The notes under the pieces were generated by a model, which saw only the letters and a program-made list of their open reading frames with translations, searched no databases and was not told the origin of the DNA. Of a stretch of DNA of 64,000 nt, positions 19,801 through 29,825 are shown one piece after another. Position numbers and translations under genes: made by a program. This stretch comes from Emiliania huxleyi CCMP1516 (Eukaryota > Haptophyta > Isochrysidales > Noelaerhabdaceae), in assembly GCF_000372725.1 (NCBI RefSeq), contig NW_005200600.1, positions 556,877 through 620,876 on the forward strand, read 5' to 3'. Within the stretch, counting starts at the first letter, position 1. Each line of letters opens with the position of its first letter.

Positions 19801-20419
19801 CGCCTCCCCTCAGCGAGTGCATGGCTGTGGTCTCGGACGTGTCCCCGAGCCTCTCCCGAGCCTTCTCGGAGCCCTCGTGTCACAGGGCTTGCGCGCACAG
19901 CTGGATGCGTCAGAGGCGACGCGGCGGGCGATGCGACAGCAGATGGCTGGCGCGTTGGCAGAGTACGAGCAGGAGCGGTCGGCGCACGCACGCGAGCTGG
20001 CGGCGGCGCGAGAGGAGTCGGAGGCTCGAGACACCTCGAAGACACCACGAGACGCCATCGATGCCTCGCCTCCCAGAGCCTCTCCACAAGACCTCCAAGA
20101 CGCTCTCCAGACTCACCAGCGCCGAGGCGTGACACGTCCACGACGCGTCCCGCAGGCGACCGCCGCGGCGCTGCGGAAGGCGCTCGAGCAGGAGCGCGCC
20201 ATCGCCGCCGGCTTGCGGCAGGCTCGCGCGTCGCCCTCCGCCGCGTCCGGGGCGCCCTCGTCGCAGAGCGGCGGCATTTCGGCCACCACGGTGGCCCTCA
20301 TCGCCCTCGCCGCTGCCGCCGCCGGCGCGCTGCTGCCGCTGTTCCTCTCTCCCGCCGCGTCGCTCGACGCGCCGCCGCTCGACGCGCCGCCGCTCGACGC
20401 CGGCGCCGGTGGTGTGTGA
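16803..20419 (+). CDS. VAP: VAP (VAMP-associated protein) with MSP domain and tail anchor
   Basis: Exon 1 (16803-17096) holds an MSP domain: LRFEVSLSRASIQHLALRN, then FKIKTTNPKRYLVRPNAGI, the FFAT-binding face conserved in VAP. In-frame exons follow at 17518-17577, 17734-17808 and from 18037, then a probable linker exon near 19626 (VATGKPQTPPSAPP), a coiled-coil exon at 19886-20023 and the last exon 20156-20419, which ends in a helix (TTVALIALAAAAAGALLPLF) and a short tail. This order (MSP, coiled coil, tail anchor) is the VAP layout; VAPs bind FFAT-motif proteins at ER contact sites. The introns are inflated by minisatellites. The end of exon 4 and the linker exon limits are unresolved. Confidence 0.8.
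17815..17897 (+). repeat. TTCCTAGACAC repeats plus duplicated exon end in VAP intron 3
   Basis: Five CTTCCTAGACA units are followed by a second copy (about 17869-17897) of the last 23 nt of exon 3 and its donor GTCCG. Either copy could be used as a donor or tiny exon. Confidence 0.8.
18360..18450 (+). repeat. CCGAGATGCAG minisatellite in VAP intron 4
   Basis: About seven units of GCCGAGA(T/C)GCA occur in the intron. Similar CCGAG-type arrays occur in introns of the aminopeptidase, hydrolase and phytol kinase genes. Confidence 0.85.
18631..19290 (+). repeat. 54-bp tandem repeat, about 12 copies, in VAP intron
   Basis: The unit begins ATGCGGGACCCCAGATCCAG and contains several AGATCT sites; some copies are 55 bp by one inserted base. 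Copies are almost identical, so the array is young. The minus strand shows an 18-residue periodic open frame, which is a by-product. Confidence 0.95.
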
Positions 20420-22383
20420 GAGACGTAGGTACACGGCGGTGCCGTCTCACTTCTGTCTTCTCGTCTCGCGCGCGGCGGAAGAGCTAGTGCCGCGCAAGAG
20501 ATTGAGACGGAGCTACTCTCTCGCCCGGGTTTTGTGTGTCGAAATGGTGCAGGTCGGGAGTGGGGAGCGAGGCGCCATGCAAAATTGAATTAGAAACGGT
20601 TTCGTCCGCTTCTCGGCGCGCGGGGAGGGCGGAGGCCACGTGAGGCCCCCGGGAGCGGGGTCGCCCGGGGTGGCGGGTGCCGGGGGTGCGGGACTGCGGC
20701 GCGCACACGGCAGGTGGTGGTGGACCGCGCACCGCGCAGTCCAACCGAGCGCAGGGCCAGGGGCACGGGGTTGGCCTTGGCGCGCGCTTCCACTTGCGCA
20801 TTGCGCACACGTTATTGCGGCTTGGACGTCGTATCGATGGCGCCTTTACATATGTAAAGGAACTCATGTTATTTTATTCCTTGGCAGGACGGCTGGTCGG
20901 AGCGACGGCCGAGCCAGCAGTCGTCTGCGACATGGCAGTGGCCCCGGATCATGTGCAGCTGGTCCCGAGCGGCTCAGGTCCCAGATTGAATCTCGGACCC
21001 ACAGATTCTAGATTCCTTTAGATTCCCTGGATTCCCGCAACAGCGATCTCTTAGCGGCGGCAAACAGAGGCGCAACTCTGCCAGCAGCGAGGAGGCTCCT
21101 GCTGCTCAGCTACCGAGGCCTGGTGGCGTCGGCTGCTGCGTGGAGAAGACATCAGCACTGTCCGACCTCAAAACATGCACAACAAGCGGGATTTGTGACT
21201 CTGTCTTCGATTCTTCAGTCGCTCTGCCGGACGCGCTCGCTTTGTCGCGAGGGTCACCGGTGCAAGCCGTGTGGACGCCCAGAATAGCCTCCCCAGGCTT
21301 AGCTAGAGTGAGAGATATTGTGCACATGGTCAGCCTCTACAATATATACACTGACACTTTACCTCCCAGAGCTCGTCTCGGTCCGCCACGGCCATCCTCA
21401 GCCTCCGGAGGGCCCCCGGCCGCGGCGCGGTGCGGCGGCGTCACAAATCCGACGTCAGTTCACCGGGACGCGATCGGGCGATCTGAAGTCCAACTAGGCG
21501 CATGGATTGCCCGCCCAGGGCTATCACCTGGACCCCTCAATGGACGCCTGCGGTGCCGCCCCCACGAGGTGTTGTTCACACCTGTCCAACCACATTCGTC
21601 GTGCAGGAACGCGCTGTGTGTGGCTGGCAGCAAACTCAAATGACGACGGGTTGCAGCCTCGTAGCTCAACGGCAACATTGTGCAAGAAGAAGGCTGATAG
21701 AAGTAGAACCAGCCACACAACCAACAGCTTCTGGAGAGTATGCGGAGCGCAAGCAGCCGGTGATCAAAGGCGTGTTGCTGTCGGTGGCAGAATGCCAGAG
21801 GGACGCCGGCGCTTCGGTGCGTGGCTTCGGGGTGGTCACAATTTTCCACCGCTCAACTTGGAGGCAGTGTGTCTAGTAGCGTGCTACAGCTATGACGGCG
21901 GACCTCACTGGGGCGCCGACGTGCGACGACCGTCTGGGATCGAAAGACGAAACCGCGTCCCAGGAGCTCGTGCAGAGCGCGCTCCGGAGCTCTGTGGCGG
22001 AAAATTTGAAGGGAATGTGGTGGCTTCCCACCGCCTCTGTATGTATCCAATAAAGTGCTAACACGGCCCTCGGGCAGCAGGGGGTATGTGGCGAGCGCAC
22101 GGAGGCACATTTAGGCCGCCGTGATATCGCCCTTCCGTGCACCCCCCGTTTCGGTAGCCGTTTAGGGGTTAATTGGACTTGGACCATCGTTCTTGGAGCA
22201 GCTGCGCGGCGACGGGCGACGCCGACGGCGGTCGGCGCGACGCCCCCCGACGCGTTCGCGCGCCCACACGGCGTGTGTGACACACGCCTCACGCGAGAGC
22301 GCCACGCCGGCCCACGCCCCCCGTACCCAGAGCTGCTGTGCCGTTTGATCAAAACGTCGGCGGGACGACACGACTGACACGAG
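20420..22383. other. Intergenic region; dispersed repeat, no gene seen
   Basis: Nothing codes convincingly. A 319-bp dispersed repeat occupies 21287-21605. An AT-richer stretch with repeated ATTC(T/C)AGATTCC lies near 21000-21025. Confidence 0.6.
21287..21605 (+). repeat. 319-bp dispersed repeat (copy A)
   Basis: Matches 31903-32221 on the same strand at roughly 85-90 percent by eye, including TAGCTAGA(G/C)TGAGAGATAT, ATATATACACTGACACTTTA and GAGGTGTTGTTCACACCTG. No coding signal is shared. Confidence 0.9.
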
Positions 22384-23732
22384 TCACGACTTTAACCCGC
22401 ATGCTTCGTGCGTGCTGTCTCCCCAGACTGTGTAGTACTCTCTGCGCTGAGGCGAGGAGCCGCCGGCGACGCGGCCGCTAATCGGCGGGAAGGCCAAGAA
22501 GGAGTCTCGCGGGGAGACTCGCGGCGAAATGTTATCTGTCCGCGCCGCGCCCTCGAAGTCCTCGCGAAGCTGCTGCCTTTGCGGTGGCGTCGGCTGTGGC
22601 TGTCGCCTCCGCCCCAGCGGCGGTGGCTGTTGCTGCGGCTGCTCCTGCTGCTGCGGCTGCGGTTGCTGAGGCTCAGCTTGCTGAGACTCGGCATCCGACT
22701 CATCGCGCGGAAAAGTCGACGCCTCAGCCGCGTCCAATCGGGCCTGAAGCGTACGAATCGTCCGCTGGTAGGCACCCACCTACATGCACAACGTTGTGTG
22801 TGATCGTTCAGGGTCGGAAGGGTCAGGATCAACTCGAATCACTTTGGGGGCTCAAGGTCACGGTCTGGGTGCGCCTTGGAGCGCAGCTGCTCTGCCCTCT
22901 CTGTCAGGAGGGACTTGTTCTCGCGCCGGAGGGACTTGTTCTCCGAGGCCAGCTTGTCGGCCCGGCGCACCCATTTCTCAGCCTCCCGCGACTGCCAGGC
23001 GAGTTCCTCAGCAAGCTGCTCGTTTCGCTCGAGCACGCGCTTGGTGGAGGCGTCGAGTTGGCTCTCAGTGAGCTCCAACAGGCTCGCCTTGGTCTCCTGT
23101 AGCATGACGAGCTGCTCTCACCATGGCTCTACCTAGCTAGCGTGTAGCGACCACCCGCCAACCCGCGCCTGGAGCTGGCAGAGCATCTCCTTCTTGAGGC
23201 CATCCTTCTCGACGAGATGCTTCCGCTCCAGATCGACCACCAGCTTCTCATGTCGAGCGGCCTCTTCTCGGGCCCGTGCCAGCTCCGCCAGCAGCGCCAC
23301 GTGCGCATCACGGAACGACTGCACCCTCTCCAGCTCTTCAGACTGCTCGCTAATCAAAGCGTGCAAGCGCTCCGCCTCGTCGCGAGCCTCCTGCTGCTCT
23401 CGCCGGCGCGAGTCGGCGACGCGCTCCCTATCGCGATCACTCCGCTGGACCAGCGACTGCAGTCGCTCCTCGAGCGTCAGCACTGATTCCGCCTTCTGAG
23501 CAACATCTCCCTTGAGGTGCTCGATGATGTCCCTCGAGTCTTCGCGCTGTTGTTCCAGTGCTGCTGCTAGCCTCGCCTTCTCGCGATGCGTTTTCCTGCA
23601 GGCAGCCTGGCACTGGCGAAGCCGCTCCTTGAGGTCTTCCACGACACGATGGCCGCTTCCATCCTCCGGCACCGGCGCATCGTCGCCGCGCGAATCGGGG
23701 GCCATATCGAAACGACCTTTGCGCACGTCCAT
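22384..23732 (-). CDS. Coiled-coil protein, possible basal-body/flagellar (BBOF1/DUF4515-like) (398 aa, 3 exons)
   Basis: Exons 23732-23169, 23111-22875 and 22779-22384 join in frame; both introns appear to start with GC. Almost the whole of exons 1 and 2 is heptad-rich coiled coil, including ERNEQLAEELAWQSREAEKW and ASENKSLRRENKSLL, which resembles the DUF4515 coiled coil of BBOF1 and CCDC166 proteins of ciliary basal bodies. Exon 3 continues the coil (YQRTIRTLQARLDAAEAS) and then has a Gln/Pro-rich tail. The assignment rests on coiled-coil pattern only, so the family is tentative. A second ATG at 23705 could also be the start. Confidence 0.55.
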
Positions 23733-23764
23733 CCGATTTCTTCACACTTGCAAATTCTTTACAT

Positions 23765-23840
23765 AGCCGTCCCTTCTCCAAGTACGCGCATCCGTAAGAA
23801 TTTCGTAGCCTTCCCTTCTCCAAGTACGCGCATCCCTCTA
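23765..23840 (+). repeat. Short tandem duplication CCCTTCTCCAAGTACGCGCA
   Basis: CCCTTCTCCAAGTACGCGCA occurs at about 23770 and 23813, 5' of the coiled-coil gene. The rest of 23733-24057 shows nothing else. Confidence 0.8.
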
Positions 23841-24057
23841 GGGTGGCCTGAGTGCGAGCAGACGCGGCCGCGCTGCGCTGCCGCGTTCCCCGAGAGGAGG
23901 CAGGGAGGGAGGAGACGGCACGCAAACAAATTGCGCCGAGGCATGGCAAGCAAGGCGGTGAGGCCCGGCGCCTCCGCCAGCCGGCATTGGGTTCGGGAGT
24001 GGAGACGGGAGTCGCTGCGCCGCGAGAACTATGTTCTCATCCGAGAGTCTCACGAGA

Positions 24058-24530
24058 TCAGATGAGTTCGAGACTGGAGAAGCTGACGCACTGCTCGTCC
24101 TTCAGGTTGAGATCAAACGAAGAATAGACGCCTGGCGGGCGGCGGCTCGCCGGGTTGCCCCACCAGACCTCGTTTGTACCCGTCACCTCCCCCTTGAGTA
24201 GGAGGGAGAACTCTTGCAGGCACGAACCCTTGCTGAGTGTGGCGCCTGGCATGATGACGGACCGAGAGCGCATCGTCGCACTGCTCTCGAGCGTGATCGG
24301 CGCGTTGCGTATCACAAGCCGCTCGACGGTGTGGCACTGGGGGTATGTTTCTCGTCCAACGGTCGCGCCCTCGCCGACAGATAAGAGGTCATACTCGAGC
24401 GCACGGCCCTCGATGTACGCATTCTTGCCGACGCTCGCGCCCATCAGGCGGTAAAAGATGTTGTTGAAGACGGAGCCGCCGAGGAGGAGCGACATGTATG
24501 AGTAGCCCATATAGCTTGCGGTTGCGTTCT
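24058..24530 (-). pseudogene. C-terminal remnant of a hexapeptide-repeat (LbH) acyltransferase-like protein
   Basis: The frame ending at 24058 encodes a left-handed beta-helix: LMGASVGKNAYIEGRALEYD, LLSVGEGATVGRETYPQCHT, RSVIMPGATLSKGSCLQEF and GTNEVWWGNPA. The order and the WWGNPA end resemble the C-terminal LbH domain of NRPS-like Pls/PosA proteins. No plausible upstream part is found: the frame loses sense above about 24530, where the lower-GC long ORF begins. It may be a truncated gene or the last exon of a gene whose 5' part was displaced. Confidence 0.55.
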
Positions 24531-26917
24531 TCCCAACTCTCAACTTTCTTGGTTCGTTTGCGCCAAGCGTCACGAGCCCGAGTCTCAGCGGTGATGGTTG
24601 CCTGATTGGTGACTGCCCCTTCCCCGCTGATAGTTGGCGCAGATATGACTGGTTCTTCTCCTGCGGGCGGTTCAGGCTTCGTTTCGGAACCATCGGCGAT
24701 AGTGTAGGCGTCGGTAGCCTTCCATGCGACGTACCCGGTAAAGAGCATATACCAACCAACGAAAGAGTCACGCTGGCCATCAAAGACAGGGGTGGTATCC
24801 TGCGGGTCGGCAGCAACTGCGATGCTATTGGTTAGCATGTACACGATTTGCCAAATGGTAGCAAAGCCAATAAAGTAGTATAGGGCTTTGCGTGTCATGA
24901 TCAGACCAAAATTGCACACGTAAATGACGATGTATTCACCACTACGATACTGCAGGCAACGGAGAGTGGCCCAAACGTGAAGGTGGAGAAGCCGAGCATA
25001 AATGGCGGCAAGAGCATCGTCGTACAAAGAAAACGCCAAATGGAGGTTACGACACATCCAGAATTTCCACGGCATAGGCCTCTCGTTGGCATTGGGTCGA
25101 AGGGCGTTCCCGCACACCCATGGATTTTCTGCCATGCCATGGTAGGTGCAATGGAAGCACTCGACAAGTCCATGGAGGCATTTGGGGCAAAGCGAGGAGG
25201 GCAACGGCTTTCGGCGGCCAGTGTCGATCGGTTCGCAAACATCGGACAAAGGAGATAGCTCGGCATAGTGCTCCCTCACGACTGGACTGACGAAGTCGAG
25301 AAACCTCCGAAGGAAATCGCGATAGCTGCTGACGAAAACGATTGCGTACGGGCACCCAAAGGAGATGGTGGTAATAGGTGTCCAAATGAAGCAAACAGTT
25401 TTGACAGTGGTGCTGGTGATGACCTCAAAGGCGACGAGGCATGCATACCTGGCGAAGTATAGGAGGGATCGCACAAAATTGTAGATGGCAATGCCCCAAG
25501 CAGCGAGTAGGATGATGCCGCATATCGCAAGTGCTGCTGGCGCAAGGCAAAAATACCAGTCAAAGACCCACTTGATTTGAATACCCAGGTTGATGATCAG
25601 TAGCTTGGTATTTGCACCATAGTGTCGCAATTTGTACCACGCTTGGATAATCAATAGGCTGCTAACGGTCTGGTAAGCAAACAGGTCGCCAATTGTCAGT
25701 GCACTTGTCAGCAGGGAGTAAGCAAGGAAAAGGAACCCAACGAGAGCAAAGCAAAGAAAAAATGGCCAGATCATTCCCATCCATGTGGACTGTACCCGAG
25801 CGCAATTCTTGTTTGAGAACGCATAGTTCCAATGGAGCTCGTATTTGACCCAATCGCGCTTGCCGCGTCGCCGAAAGTGATCAAGGCAAAGGGCTTTCGC
25901 AGCATCGGTGGTTCCATGGAGTGGCCAGATGATACCACATGTCCCATTGTTGAAGGGCACTACCTCTGCCCCACTGCTCAGGGTCTCAAAGACTTGGTAG
26001 GTAGCAAGCTCCTTTCCAGAAGAACATGTCCCATGGTACAATGCCTCTCCTGCACTCGACGTGTCCGAGTGGTCCCGGGGAAGGGCTTTCTGCCAAGGTG
26101 TAGGTTCAAATGTGGCGTTCCACGGTGAAACATTTTGGAGGCAAAGGAAGCCGTTCCCGTTGCATTGACCCAGCGGAGTTGGCGGCGAAAATTGTGTCGC
26201 AGGCCCACCGGAAGGTTCGTATGTTGCATTCCACGGTGAAACATTTGGGAAGCAAAGGGGACCATGCCCGTCGCACTGACCCAGAAGAATGGGCAGCATT
26301 GGGTGATCCAGCAAAGGTGGCGGCGGCATGTATGTCGCAGGCTTCCTATGGGGCTGGGTTGTCGCAGCAAGAGTCCCGTGCCTCATGAGTTGTAGCGCCA
26401 TCGTATTGAGCCATGAGTGCACCTGTATCGCGGGGCTGCGGAGGGCCGAAAATTCAGATTGGCCGCAGTAGGTGGGTGAGGCCTCAGGAGCCGACTGTAG
26501 CGCGTGCTCCATCGCCTGGGAGGTAGTGTGAGTGGAGGCACACGTGTCCTCACTTGTTCTGGTCTGAAGTCTGCAAATAGCGAGGAAGAAGTCAAAAAAT
26601 GGATCGTCGAAACAAATGGTGGACTCGGACGGGCTCAAAGAGGCCGGTCGAGTGCATTGTTCAGATCCTTCATCCCGCATAGGGTTGTGCTCGCACACGC
26701 CAGGCGCCCAGGTGGTGGCTGACATATAGGGTGCAAGGCTTGACCATGGCAGCGCACAAGTTGGAGCTGCCATGGTGGTCGACGCTGTCATGTCGCTGGT
26801 GCTGTCGGCCTCGGCAATGCAGTAGTCGAGGCCGTTCTTCCCGGTAGAGAAGTCATGAACGATAGCGGTCACGCCGTAGCTCGCGCATAGAAGCAGGAAG
26901 CCAGGCAGAGGCCGCAT
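24389..26917 (-). CDS. Intronless, lower-GC ORF for a multi-pass Cys-rich glycoprotein-like polypeptide, possibly virus- or element-derived
   Basis: One uninterrupted frame (open from 26971, likely start ATG 26917) is followed by a signal-peptide-like sequence (PLPGFLLLCASYGVTAIV). The first half is a Cys-rich ectodomain with potential N-glycosylation sites and a 37-residue internal duplication carrying NVSPWNAT twice (about 26090-26300). The second half has about seven hydrophobic segments, and between them a Cys/His cluster (LCPKCLHGLVECFHCTYHG) able to bind zinc. The last about 40 codons (below 24510) overlap the LbH remnant in another frame and look non-native. Composition is clearly more AT-rich than all neighbours, and no intron is present in 2.5 kb. 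I recognise no family; acquisition by transfer is inference. Confidence 0.6.
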   Translation of the reverse strand: MRPLPGFLLLCASYGVTAIVHDFSTGKNGLDYCIAEADSTSDMTASTTMAAPTCALPWSSLAPYMSATTWAPGVCEHNPMRDEGSEQCTRPASLSPSESTICFDDPFFDFFLAICRLQTRTSEDTCASTHTTSQAMEHALQSAPEASPTYCGQSEFSALRSPAIQVHSWLNTMALQLMRHGTLAATTQPHRKPATYMPPPPLLDHPMLPILLGQCDGHGPLCFPNVSPWNATYEPSGGPATQFSPPTPLGQCNGNGFLCLQNVSPWNATFEPTPWQKALPRDHSDTSSAGEALYHGTCSSGKELATYQVFETLSSGAEVVPFNNGTCGIIWPLHGTTDAAKALCLDHFRRRGKRDWVKYELHWNYAFSNKNCARVQSTWMGMIWPFFLCFALVGFLFLAYSLLTSALTIGDLFAYQTVSSLLIIQAWYKLRHYGANTKLLIINLGIQIKWVFDWYFCLAPAALAICGIILLAAWGIAIYNFVRSLLYFARYACLVAFEVITSTTVKTVCFIWTPITTISFGCPYAIVFVSSYRDFLRRFLDFVSPVVREHYAELSPLSDVCEPIDTGRRKPLPSSLCPKCLHGLVECFHCTYHGMAENPWVCGNALRPNANERPMPWKFWMCRNLHLAFSLYDDALAAIYARLLHLHVWATLRCLQYRSGEYIVIYVCNFGLIMTRKALYYFIGFATIWQIVYMLTNSIAVAADPQDTTPVFDGQRDSFVGWYMLFTGYVAWKATDAYTIADGSETKPEPPAGEEPVISAPTISGEGAVTNQATITAETRARDAWRKRTKKVESWEERNRKLYGLLIHVAPPRRLRLQQHLLPPDGRERRQECVHRGPCARV

Positions 26918-27143
26918 CGCGTTCGCTGTATACGTTTTACCCAAAACCGGAACCAAAACACGAATCTCCAATCCAAGAAGGGATGAAATCCCTTATGGAT
27001 ATAATCGCCAAATTATCTCAGGAACATAGTGTGAATGCCCGGGAACAGGAGGGTCGCCAAATCGACCAAATCGAACTACCAAATCGGACTACGACTCGTA
27101 ACCCGCGCTAACCCGCGCTTCCGAAGGACTCACTGAGTTGTGG

Positions 27144-28742
27144 ATGGACGCGCGGTGCGTCTTGGCGCATCCGATACAGGGAATCGAGTGTCGAGGCTTC
27201 CGCCGACAGAACGCGACGCATTCTGCCCTCGCGTGCCAGACTCGATGCTGCGACACGCCCAGTTGCGTTGGCTGGGTGTGGTCAGGCCAGGCGGGCTGCT
27301 GGATAGGAGATCACCGCTGCGCAGGCCCTTCGAGAGGTGACTGGTACGGCCGCTCCAGTGTGGCCGCCGCGTGTGCTGGCCGCAGCTGCAGAAGCCAGCT
27401 GCATACTGCACCGGCAATGCCCTTGGCCGGAGGCGGTGAGGCAGCATCTCTAAAAAGTGTAAACCCTCGGACCGCCTCGCCTCGCTTCTTCCTGCATGCA
27501 GACTCTGCATACGAGTCGCAGCTCCTCAGGTGCGCCGTCGACGGGTCGGCCGGCGCGGAGGCGCCTTGGATGCAAGCCGAGCTGCAGAACCCGCTCTCCA
27601 ACGACCCTCGCGGCGGGGTAAGCGCGGAGCTGCAGTTTTGCCATAGTGCGCGGAGCCATCCTGCCAGGACGGATGATGTGGCCGCCGCGGAGGTGATCGT
27701 CCTGTGTCTGCATCTGTGGCTCAACTCGCTCGTGGGGGACTGCGCCAACTCTACAGCTCTGAGCCGCGCACGGCCAGTCATCTCGGCGGCAAAGCAGACC
27801 CTCCGCACGCGCGGCGTTCCCCATGTAATGTTTGGCGCGACTGAGTACACCACCACGGTGCCATGAAGGCTTACCGTCGAGTGTGCTCGCGAGTTGGTGG
27901 TACGTTCGGACTCAACCCGTCTGTAGGCGTACAAGGCGCACGAGTCGCCCTTCACTGCCCTGAGCGACTGGCTGGTCCTCGCCTCTGCGTCCCACTGGCC
28001 AAGCATCGCACCGCACCGGATGGCTATTCCCTACGCCACCGTCGCCGAGCTGTCGCTGGTGCGCTCATCGCTACTGCATCCAGCCAAGCCGCAGCTCCTC
28101 TACTTTCGCGGGTCTGGTGGCTTCGGCGTGCTGCGCCGTAACCTGACTGCGCTGAGCCGCTTCGAGCGCGTGCACATCTCCCTCGGGGAGGACTACTGCC
28201 CTCGCTGCTCCGCCAGCGAGGTATCCTACGCCGAGGCGATGCAGTCATCAACCTTCTGCCTGGCGCCTTCTGGTCACACCTGCACAACTCGTCGCTTCTT
28301 CGATGCTATCGCGGCGGGCTGCGTGCCTGTGGTCATCGACTGCGAGCAGCAAGCGCTGCCCTTTGAGTCGCAGCTCGATTATGGCCGCTTCATGCTCTTC
28401 TATCCGTTTGCCCGCATGATGTCGGACCTCGAAGCCTTTGTGGGGTGTCTGCGCAAACTCGAGGCCAACCCAACGCGAATGCGAGAGTTGCGCGCCGCGT
28501 TGCAGCGCGCGCGCGAGGCGTTGGTCTACTCTTGGCTGCCAAGATCGTACAACGCCTCGGCAGACGTCCTGCACAGCGGGTGGGACCGCACTGAGCCGAG
28601 CGCCCTCACCGGCTACCTCCTAAGAGAGGCTATCAACACGACCAGCGGCGCTGCCCCCAAGCGCCCGAGACACGTCAGGGAGCGGGACGCAGGCTATTTG
28701 CCGCGCTTGGGAACGGTCAACCGAACGGATTTTTGCTCTTAA
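27144..28742 (+). CDS. Exostosin-like glycosyltransferase (GT47) with N-terminal PAN/apple-like domain
   Basis: Exon 1 (about 27144-27857) starts with a Cys-rich module (CQTRCCDTPSCVGWVWS, then CWIGDHRC) of PAN/apple type, then a stem. Exon 2 (27927-28742) carries the exostosin core: LLYFRGSGGFGVLRRNL, SYAEAMQSSTFCLAPSGHTC, then TRRFFDAIAAGCVPVVIDC, the nucleotide-sugar-binding signature of GT47. The 69-nt intron keeps frame. GT47 enzymes add sugars to cell-wall or secreted glycans in the Golgi. No signal anchor is visible before residue 1, so an upstream exon may be missing. It is convergent with the phosphatase gene at 29045-31129. Confidence 0.7.
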
Positions 28743-29044
28743 AATGTAAAACAGCAGGCGTGCCCCAGTGCTCAGTGACTATGTATGTAAAGAGTCAGTG
28801 CAGTCGAGGGGACGGGGGGGGGACGCGCGGCCAGAAAGACTCGGCGGACGCCGCGGGAGGCGAAACCCGGCGCTTTCGAAAGCCGGCGCTTTTAAGACCC
28901 CACAGCATCGGATTGACAAGTGTACGCACTCTGTGGTACTAATCTGCCAACCAATGTCCTCTCTCGGTACATGGAGAGAGCCACCTCCCTCTCCCCTCTC
29001 CCATTAAGCTAAAAAGTGCATGGACACATATTCACCTCTACAAT
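28743..29044. other. Gap between convergent genes
   Basis: Holds a stretch near 28965-29010 (CTCTCCCATTAAGCTAAAAA) related to repeats at about 35215-35250 and, inverted, 48378-48410. No gene is seen. Confidence 0.5.
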
Positions 29045-29726
29045 TCACCTCATGGTGGACCGACTTGACGCTCCACACGTCACGAGCCACGCAAATGCCC
29101 GCGTCCACGCCGATCCGCCGGAGTTCCGCCGGTATTTGCGGACGGCGGCCTCGATACCCGAGACGCACGATGAGATGCGCTTGGGATGTATGCGCAGGTC
29201 GCCGTTGCGGTCTGGCGCGAGCAGCAGCAGTGCGGCGTCGTTGCCCACATCCCGGTCGAACAAGTCTGATAGCGAGGGGTGGGAGGGCAGTGTTGGGCCG
29301 GCAGGATAAGTTGATGCCAGCAGAGGCATTGAGAGAGCGGCTGGTATGTGCCTAACGAGACTCTACCACCATCGTGGGGGAGAGAAAGGGGGAAAGGCAT
29401 GGTAGAATTTCTCGGCAGTCACCCGTGTCGACGAAGTAGTCTCGCGCCGAAAAGACGGTGAGCAAGTGACCTGAGTGCATCAGCTTGAAGCCCTCCTTGA
29501 CAAACTGGTGCGAGCGGATCACAACCTCCACTCCGTTGCGCTCGCAGAAGCGCTTCGTGATGTCGGGACCAAACTCTGGGATGGAGCCGCCACGTTGGCC
29601 AAGGTGGACGCCGGCGCGCATGCCCGCGTCCGAGTCGCTCGGGTCGCTCCACATGGCGTGCAGCACCGCCCTCGCCTCAATCTTCTTGGACGCCTCCTCG
29701 TCCCACTCCAGCTCCTGCCGCGGTCG

Positions 29727-29770
<44 letters not shown>

Positions 29771-29794
29771 TGAGTGTGTGCGTGTGCGTGCGTG

Positions 29795-29825
<31 letters not shown>

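Noticed and set aside
21660..21735. tRNA-like TAGCTCAACGG box
   Set aside because: It matches an A-box, but no B-box or acceptor pairing follows at the right distance.
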